A stretch of 64,000 nt of DNA from Sipunculus nudus (taxonomy: Eukaryota; Annelida; Sipuncula; Golfingiida; Sipunculidae), in contig CM049306.1 in assembly GCA_026874595.1 (NCBI GenBank), positions 92,332,642-92,396,641 on the forward strand, in the 5' to 3' direction. Positions 60,201 to 64,000 of the stretch are shown here, in pieces. The notes beneath the pieces are model-generated. The model did not search any database, was not told the DNA's origin, and saw nothing but the letters and a program-made list of their open reading frames with translations. The translations under genes and the position numbers were made by a program. Numbering within the stretch: the first letter of the stretch is position 1; every line of letters begins with the position of its first letter.

Positions 60201-63200
60201 TTTCCATTAGAATTTACACTAATTCACACATCCTTTTTTGCCTTGAGGTTTAAGATTAAGATTTTATTGGCATATTTTTATGATTCCTATAATGTGTGTT
60301 ACCCATGTAGATTACTGAATGGCGAGATGGCTAGAATGGAACCTTTGTGAAATAGTGAAAAAGTGGAAATCTTGAAAACTTAACCCTGGTAATATGAAGC
60401 TTAATACAGTTTTCTGTAAATTTGTTTTCAGGGGCTTCCTACCAGTGCCCATTTCTGTGATTAACTTAGGTGAAACAGCATTGTCAGAATACAAGTTCCG
60501 GTCAACCACATCAGCAAGCTCTTCCTCAAGTCTGTTCAAACATCAGTTTGCAGAGTTTCAGTAAGTGTGGCACATTGGGACTCCCCATCATTACCAGGGT
60601 TGGAGCCAGGTACTTGTACCTGTACCTGAACCTAGGTACACATTTCAGAGTACCTGTACCTGCTGGTCAAGAGTAGGAAGTACCTTGTACCTGTACCTTG
60701 TACTAAAATACCTGTACCTGGTACAAGGTACTCCAGGTACATTTTCATATTTTCAGGTTTTTTTTGGTTTTTTTTTCTCTTTTAGTATAAAATTTGGTTA
60801 CCTGTAGTGATAAACTGCTCATGAGTTGAATTGTTATCACACCTCCAGAAAAAAGGCATGTCATCTTGCATGTATGTGATTTTATGCTGCTCTTATTATC
60901 CGTAAAAACGTCTTTGAATTGATCCTAAAATAAATGTACCTGTACCTAGGTACTTTCCAAAGTACCTGTACCTAGGTATTCTGTGAAAATCAAGTACCTG
61001 TACCTGTACCTGTACTTGGCCAATTCAAAAGTACCTGTACCTGTACCTAGGTAATTTTACTTGTACCTGGCACCAACCCTGATCATTACTGTCCTAGTCT
61101 GATGGACCCTCAGGCTTGAATTGGTTACATCACTGATCAAAATACCATTAGCCCCTGTAGACAGATCAAAGAGCTTTCACACCTAGGTGTTTCTTATCAA
61201 AATAGAAAGCAACATTGAACGCGATCTGGAATCCCAATAGTAACTCCATCTTATTAGGGCCCAGCATGACAAGCTATGCCCTTAAGTGATCACTGTGTCA
61301 GTCTGTCCTTCCATCCTTCCATCATAACACTTTCTCTGCGCGCAATGACTCAACAACAACATATTTCAGCTTTCCCAAATTCACAGGGATGATTGGTACA
61401 TATGAGGTTTCCAGACCTATTGAATTACAGACCTGTAGAAATTCCAGTATGGCTGCCACAGCCCAATTGCTGATTTTAAAGTAACATCTTAATACACCAT
61501 TTCTGACTGCAGGGCCCTCTGAACACCATGGTCCAGTTAAATCTAGTTGTATCTCCATGGTTCTATAATATTTAGATGTGTGTACTTAAAATCAAAATAT
61601 AAACTAATAACATATCTATTTTTAGCCAAGGAAACAAAAGTAAAATTTCTCTTATTATTTGGAAATATTAGCTAAATATGGTATTTATGTTGAATTAATA
61701 TGACTTTGTTGAGGTGTGTAATTCAATTTTAGACAGCCATTTCCACTAGTATTGGATATGTTAAAGCAAATGCCCATTTACGAAACTTTTTTAACCGAGG
61801 ATTGTTTATATACTAGTATGTGCAAAATTGTCTAGTTACATAGTTTCCAGTTCAGTACACAATTTACCTCTAGAATTTTGAATGCAAAAATATGACTAGT
61901 ATTTTCATGTTTTTTTTTCAGCAATACATTTCTTGATTCTGATGGAACAATGCACCAAGTAAACAGTATAAGGGCCTTGAACACAAGCTTGCAGGATAAA
62001 CTATTGGTAAGACTTGAGTGCAATCTATATATCCCAAAGTTTTTATGATAACATTATAATGTAATAAGTCACATTTTGCTTATCTGAGTAATGTTTTATT
62101 TGTATTTTGCACTGTTCATGATGAAGAGCGATGTGTTTTGGCCACCCACCCCAAAATACTTGTTCTTCAGAACCACTGCTCATAGTTGTTTGCAGATTAA
62201 ATATTTTGTGAGCCACAGTAATACAACCAACAAGGCAATTTAAATAATAACTGGCTTGTATGCTGAATGTACACACTGAGCAAAACAAAGCTGTTGATAT
62301 TTTTAGATCAGTGGTCTTGAAATGCCAAATTTAATCTTAAGGGGGAACATGACACTTTAAACTACCAATGGAATTTCTTAGATAATTTGCACATGATATC
62401 TACAAGACATACTTTGTAAAATTATGAAATGAAATTTGGGGGTCAATGTGCTTATTTTTGCAGTATATGAAGTTGAAAATTGACACTTGTGGTGGGTTTT
62501 TATATGATATTATAACTAAGGGGGAAACAAAAATTACATATTTTAGAAAACTGACCAATGTATTTTTCATAATATTCTAAATAAACATGCAGAATTAAAT
62601 ATTCATCTTATTTATAGACAAAAATGTGTATGTCAATGATTTTATGAAAATTTTGGACATTATTAGTTTAGAAAAAACCCCAAAGGTGGCACTGGTGGTT
62701 GTGAGACAGAGAGCAAGTCCACACATAAATGGCTTCTGGCGTCATATATTATATGATCAGCTTTTAAGATGCCCATATAAAAAGAAATATAAATATCAGC
62801 ACTAAAAAACTATGGGTATAAACTAATTTTCTCTTCAGAATTACACCATCAGTGTCACTTACAATCATATGGTGATATTTATGCTCTTTTTTGCCATCTA
62901 CTTGCAACTGTCAAAACTGACAGTTGACAACATATAGCCGTTGGTATATTCCTGCACTTGAGCCTCTTCTGGTGATATTATGATGAAAATTTCTTTGTAT
63001 AACTTTGGTACTATTTAAAAAAATAATTAAATAAAGCTGTCACACTGAGCATTCCTACAATTATTGTTCATCGTAGTTACTTTTCTCAAATTATGCCCTG
63101 AAGCGATGACGTTGTTTATGACAACAAAAGTCACAAACGGCAAAATATGTAGCCCCTTGATAATATAATTAAACCAGATATTTTTAATTTGCAGTGTCAT

Positions 63201-63415
63201 CAGTAGGGGGCGCCAGTAAAGTGTCATGTTCCCCCTTAAGTTTGACCAATCACATAAAAGCTTGTAAACTTATCAAGTTTCTGGTGCATATGTTCATGTT
63301 CATACTGCAGGGCCTGGGGGTGGCCATCTCATTGAAAGTACAGATAGAACAGCAGAACTCGCACATTACAACAGAAAGAATATTTTGGTACAGAAAAACA
63401 ATGAGATGTCAATAA
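45205..63415 (+). CDS. ABRAXAS1: Abraxas/ABRO1 (FAM175) family protein, MPN-minus scaffold of BRCA1-A / BRISC complexes; 3' end uncertain
   Basis: Scaffold that pairs with the K63-specific deubiquitinase BRCC36 and holds the BRCA1-A (DNA repair) or BRISC (cytoplasmic) complex. Six exons join in frame to 228 residues. The MPN-minus domain spans roughly residues 5-165: VLSSLFFEHANA, EGLLLGRV (25-32), ISDSQINN, YIHGFVPC, EVVGWYKFRRNSS (91-103), KDFLFALFSF, HTFDHTLF. Then come INLGETALSEYKFRST and the FLDSDGTMHQVNSIRALNTS segment that leads into the coiled coil. The JAMM zinc ligands are absent, as expected of this family. A tentative exon 7 gives a stop at residue 263, against roughly 400 aa for vertebrate members, so the true 3' exons may lie past 64000. 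Vertebrate ABRAXAS1 and ABRAXAS2 both match; VVGWYKFRR favours the first and LFSF the second, so the symbol is a best guess. Confidence 0.9.
46826..47698 (+). mobile_element. Helentron/HINE-like element, family A (plus orientation)
   Basis: Begins TTTTAGCTCAGCTGACTAAA with a partner GTCATCTGAGCTATAG, then CGTGGTCCTTTGTCCGTCAT. The body matches 28960-30497 in reverse ('tatgggcccaaatataatgc', 'ttgtccaactttggcaatgg', 'cacgttttttccctgtaagc'). A CTAG at 47695-47698 is the likely 3' end. Confidence 0.65.
47091..48502 (+). repeat. ~700-bp direct tandem duplication, two near-identical copies
   Basis: Copy 1 is 47091-47801 and copy 2 is 47802-48502. By eye they differ by only about three substitutions plus the length of a C-run (18 against 13). 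Each copy has the 3' part of the family A element plus ~100 bp of flank, so the duplication came after the insertion. The 65- and 64-codon ORFs in the two copies are the same sequence and show no known motif. Confidence 0.9.
49960..51450 (-). repeat. Tandem repeat block, probably HINE-like family G
   Basis: Monomer marker 'caggagctagcat(c/t)(a/c)cc', 'aaattttatgcaaa' recurs near 49975, 50258, 50408 and 50708, i.e. about 150 bp or multiples. The right edge read on minus begins AAAAAGTGACCCATGGGTCA, a palindromic terminus like those of the other families. Confidence 0.5.
51476..51734 (+). pseudogene. Two phase-matched exon-like blocks of unknown origin in Abraxas-like intron 1
   Basis: Block A (51476-51598, 123 nt) reads ...NVESLKNKSETELPGLGYVK then ERPQ, a Lys-rich run and MSRCSS. 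It is bounded by AACAG and a GTTAAT donor. Block B (51657-51734, 78 nt) follows a TGATAG acceptor and reads ILEDLHDCLQEFVLDDDTNK then KGQNA before GTATGT. Both are phase 1 on both sides and join in one open frame. Composition is protein-like (Lys/Glu-rich, then acidic). They do not fit the phase of the Abraxas exons around them, and I do not recognise the protein. A relic or captured exon pair, or part of a nested gene, is possible. Confidence 0.35.
51825..53164 (+). mobile_element. Helentron/HINE-like element, family F, both ends visible
   Basis: Starts GTTGTATCCCCAGACAAAGA with AGGGGGATACTATG (terminal palindrome), has internal monomers marked by 'gataactcaaaaa', 'tcaaggtcacag' and 'ggtggcgccacc', and ends GAAATATCTAG followed by TTT. 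No ORF of substance. Confidence 0.7.
53508..53598 (+). CDS. ABRAXAS1: Abraxas-like exon 2
   Basis: 91 nt, from GTTACAG acceptor to GTGAGC donor (phase 1). Encodes EGLLLGRVVSHVSDVISDSQ then INNQKEETTT. EGLLLG corresponds to the EGFLLGEV strand and ISDSQ to the I(S/T)DSQ of vertebrate Abraxas proteins. Confidence 0.95.
53987..56819 (+). mobile_element. Helentron/HINE-like element, family B, interrupted by a family C element
   Basis: 5' end ATTAGGGCCCCGCTTGACAA with GCGGTGCCC forms a near-perfect terminal palindrome, followed by CATCCTTCCGTCAC-type sequence. Seven monomers of 143-147 bp (marker ACTGCAGCTTTCCC at 54114, 54257, 55924, 56071, 56214, 56359 and 56504) are split by the insertion at 54372-55892. 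The 3' end is ACCACATCTAG then TTTT. A short one-monomer relative lies at 61253-61546. Confidence 0.8.
54372..55892 (+). mobile_element. Helentron/HINE-like ('pearl'-type) element, family C, nested in family B
   Basis: 5' end TATGCCCCCGCCACAAAGTG with GCCGGGGCATATAG is a long palindrome, then GTCCGTCCTTCCGTCCTTCC. Eight monomers of 162-182 bp follow (marker CCTGCAGATA at 54472, 54651, 54833, 55012, 55192, 55354, 55535 and 55702), then a GCCCCAGGCAGGGGC hairpin and the end CGACACATCTAG before TTTTT. A central tandem core flanked by unique ends matches the described plan of bivalve pearl elements. Confidence 0.8.
58076..58182 (+). CDS. ABRAXAS1: Abraxas-like exon 3
   Basis: 107 nt, residues 55-90. 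Encodes (Y)IHGFVPCPRACRWYDGSGRI then VQDLLRKLLDGSTHK. It aligns with the IPC...FSFY...KIL segment of vertebrate members. Acceptor TTACAG, donor GTAAAA, phase 0 at the end. Confidence 0.94.
58183..58825 (+). other. ABRAXAS1: Abraxas-like intron 3
   Basis: 643 bp with no repeat or coding block identified. Confidence 0.6.
58826..59025 (+). CDS. ABRAXAS1: Abraxas-like exon 4
   Basis: 200 nt, residues 91-156 plus two bases. EVVGWYKFRRNSSLKPSLRE is the family's most recognisable block, followed by KDFLFALFSF and LHTFDHTLFNYGA. Acceptor CTTGCAG, donor GTGAGC, phase 2. Confidence 0.97.
59066..59412 (+). repeat. Dispersed element, 'CCTCC-GGAGG' family, copy 4
   Basis: TTGCCTCCACCTGGAGGATA, then CCCTATTTGTGTGTGTTTGT, 'ttttggtgtggatccggcac', a C-run at 59361-59373 and 'gcattccttagaatgcagtt'. 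Starts 40 bp past the exon 4 donor in Abraxas intron 4. Confidence 0.75.
59690..59990 (-). repeat. Dispersed element, 'CCTCC-GGAGG' family, copy 5 (inverted)
   Basis: Reverse complement of the family: 'cagacccacaccaaaatctt', 'ccaatagccca', '(CA)n' and 'cataccctcctaa' at the right. Inverted relative to copy 4 in the same intron. Confidence 0.7.
60432..60560 (+). CDS. ABRAXAS1: Abraxas-like exon 5
   Basis: 129 nt, residues 157-199. Encodes (R)GFLPVPISVINLGETALSEY, then a Ser/Thr-rich run KFRSTTSASSSSS and LFKHQFAEF. Acceptor TTTTCAG, donor GTAAGT, phase 2. A hAT-type MITE sits 34 bp past this donor. Confidence 0.94.
60595..61081. mobile_element. hAT-type MITE with perfect 8-bp target duplication
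   Basis: 487 bp, ends CAGGGTTGGAGCCAGGTAC and the inverse of CAGGGTTGGTGCCAGGTAC. Flanked on both sides by ATCATTAC (60587-60594 and 61082-61089). The interior is built from many GTACCT / AGGTAC hexamers in both orientations. No transposase ORF. CAGGG ends and an 8-bp duplication are diagnostic of the hAT superfamily. Confidence 0.9.
61253..61546 (+). mobile_element. Short family B HINE-like element (one monomer)
   Basis: ATTAGGGCCCAGCATGACAA with GCTATGCCC at the 5' end, one ACTCAACAACAACATA... monomer, then GCAGGGCCCTCTGAACACCA and the end AAATCTAG followed by TT. Same termini as 53987-56819 but only ~294 bp. Confidence 0.75.
61922..62006 (+). CDS. ABRAXAS1: Abraxas-like exon 6
   Basis: 85 nt, residues 200-228. 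Encodes (H)NTFLDSDGTMHQVNSIRALN then TSLQDKLL, matching the F-x-x-DG-x-(L/M) and (A/S)LQE(E/K)L start of the coiled coil in vertebrate members. Acceptor is a run of T then CAG, donor GTAAGA, phase 0. Confidence 0.92.
62007..63310 (+). other. ABRAXAS1: Abraxas-like intron 6
   Basis: 1.3 kb. 'aatcttaagggggaacatgacact' near 62333 and the inverse 'agtgtcatgttcccccttaag' near 63220 form inverted ends of a ~900-bp segment, possibly a transposon. No ORF of note. Confidence 0.55.
62336..63239. mobile_element. Possible ~900-bp MITE with CTTAAGGGGGAACATGACAC ends
   Basis: The left end CTTAAGGGGGAACATGACAC (from about 62336) recurs inverted at the right as GTGTCATGTTCCCCCTTAAG (to about 63239), a perfect 20-bp inverted repeat. 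The immediate flanks (AATTTAAT and TTTGACCA) do not show an obvious duplication. The interior has no convincing ORF. Confidence 0.65.
63311..63415 (+). CDS. ABRAXAS1: Abraxas-like exon 7 (tentative)
   Basis: A good acceptor (CATACTGCAG) opens a phase-0 frame of 34 codons, GLGVAISLKVQIEQQNSHIT then TERIFWYRK..., closed by TAA at 63413. The polar Q/E-rich part could extend the coiled coil, but I cannot match it to known Abraxas proteins. It may be a short C-terminus, may splice out at an internal GT such as AAAGTACAG, or may not be an exon at all. Confidence 0.4.
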   Translation, partial: GLGVAISLKVQIEQQNSHITTERIFWYRKTMRCQ

Positions 63416-64000
63416 TTCTCTCTGAGAATTTCCTAAATTGCTGTGTGCATGTTTCCATGTTGTACACAAGTTTGAATCATTCTCGGAGTAAGTTCACAGA
63501 AATCCTTGACCTGAACAGGCATTATCTGCCAAACTGTTGACAATTGTAACACAGGCTTAGCATTGAACACCATTGAATGTTGAGTGGAATTCCCCTTTTG
63601 TTACTAAACATTGAAAGGACCATGTAGGATAAAAAATGCATGCTGTTTTTCTGAAGTCTAGGTACATGGTGGCAACCTTTCCTGAAGGAAGCTGCATCAG
63701 AAACTGGTAATAAAAATATTTAAGCCTAAAGGATTAAACGAGGTTGTTTGTTATATCTTGTGCAAGCTATAATGACCAAGCATGGTTCACTCAGATTTGA
63801 CAAAGTATACCAGTATAAAAATTTATCAAGTAATGGCCTGAAATTGATATAAAAAAAAGTCTTTAAAAGACATGAAAATTTAATTATTTGGAGGTTTGGG
63901 TATTATTTGAAACACACAGCTAATGTTAATGGCATAAAAATCTGTCCTCAAGATGAAAATTACATTAACAGGTTGGAGAGCAAATACTTGTTTGATCATT
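63416..64000 (+). other. Unassigned tail of window
   Basis: Downstream of the tentative Abraxas-like exon 7. Either 3' UTR or a further intron; no exon recognised. Confidence 0.5.

Larger units (their letters stand above)
60561..61921 (+). other. ABRAXAS1: Abraxas-like intron 5
   Basis: Holds the hAT MITE (60595-61081) and the short family B copy (61253-61546). The rest is AT-rich without features. Confidence 0.7.

Overview
The window is animal nuclear DNA: AT-rich, with long introns, GT-AG splice sites and a dense load of non-autonomous transposons. The repeats (families that begin with a palindrome followed by GTCCGTC-type runs, with tandem cores and CTAG ends) and the single-domain ~50 kDa hexokinase point to a lophotrochozoan, most likely a marine bivalve mollusc. 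This placement is inference from repeat style and gene structure; no marker gene was available.

Two protein-coding genes are supported, arranged head to head. Hexokinase lies on the minus strand, with its start codon at 44764 and exons running down to 6046. All ten constitutive exons could be joined in frame. The gene has two intact, mutually exclusive last exons (10420-10515 and 6046-6135), predicting proteins of 461 and 459 residues that differ only in the C-terminal segment carrying part of the nucleotide-binding site. The second gene, on the plus strand from 45205, encodes an Abraxas/ABRO1 (FAM175) family scaffold: an MPN-minus domain protein of the BRCA1-A/BRISC deubiquitinase complexes. 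Six exons are clear, a seventh is tentative, and the coiled-coil/C-terminal part is either shortened or lies beyond the window. About 440 bp separates the two start codons, so the genes probably share a bidirectional promoter. There is no pathway link between them; this is a typical housekeeping divergent pair.

Layout: 1-5.6 kb, intergenic or 3' flank with AT microsatellites; 6.0-44.8 kb, hexokinase, including a 16.9 kb intron 3 loaded with repeats; 44.8-45.2 kb, divergent promoter; 45.2-64 kb, Abraxas-like gene with an 8.2 kb intron 1 and a 4.5 kb intron 2 largely filled by transposons.

The most noteworthy non-genic content is a set of element families sharing one plan (5' terminal palindrome, internal tandem monomers, end at CTAG followed by T), as expected of Helentron-associated (HINE / bivalve 'pearl') elements, including one nested inside another. 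There is also a hAT-type MITE with a perfect 8-bp target duplication, a ~700-bp near-identical tandem duplication, an inverted repeat pair flanking hexokinase exons 2-3, and a pair of exon-like, phase-matched coding blocks of unknown origin in Abraxas intron 1. I found no CRISPR array, rRNA, convincing tRNA gene or prokaryotic feature.
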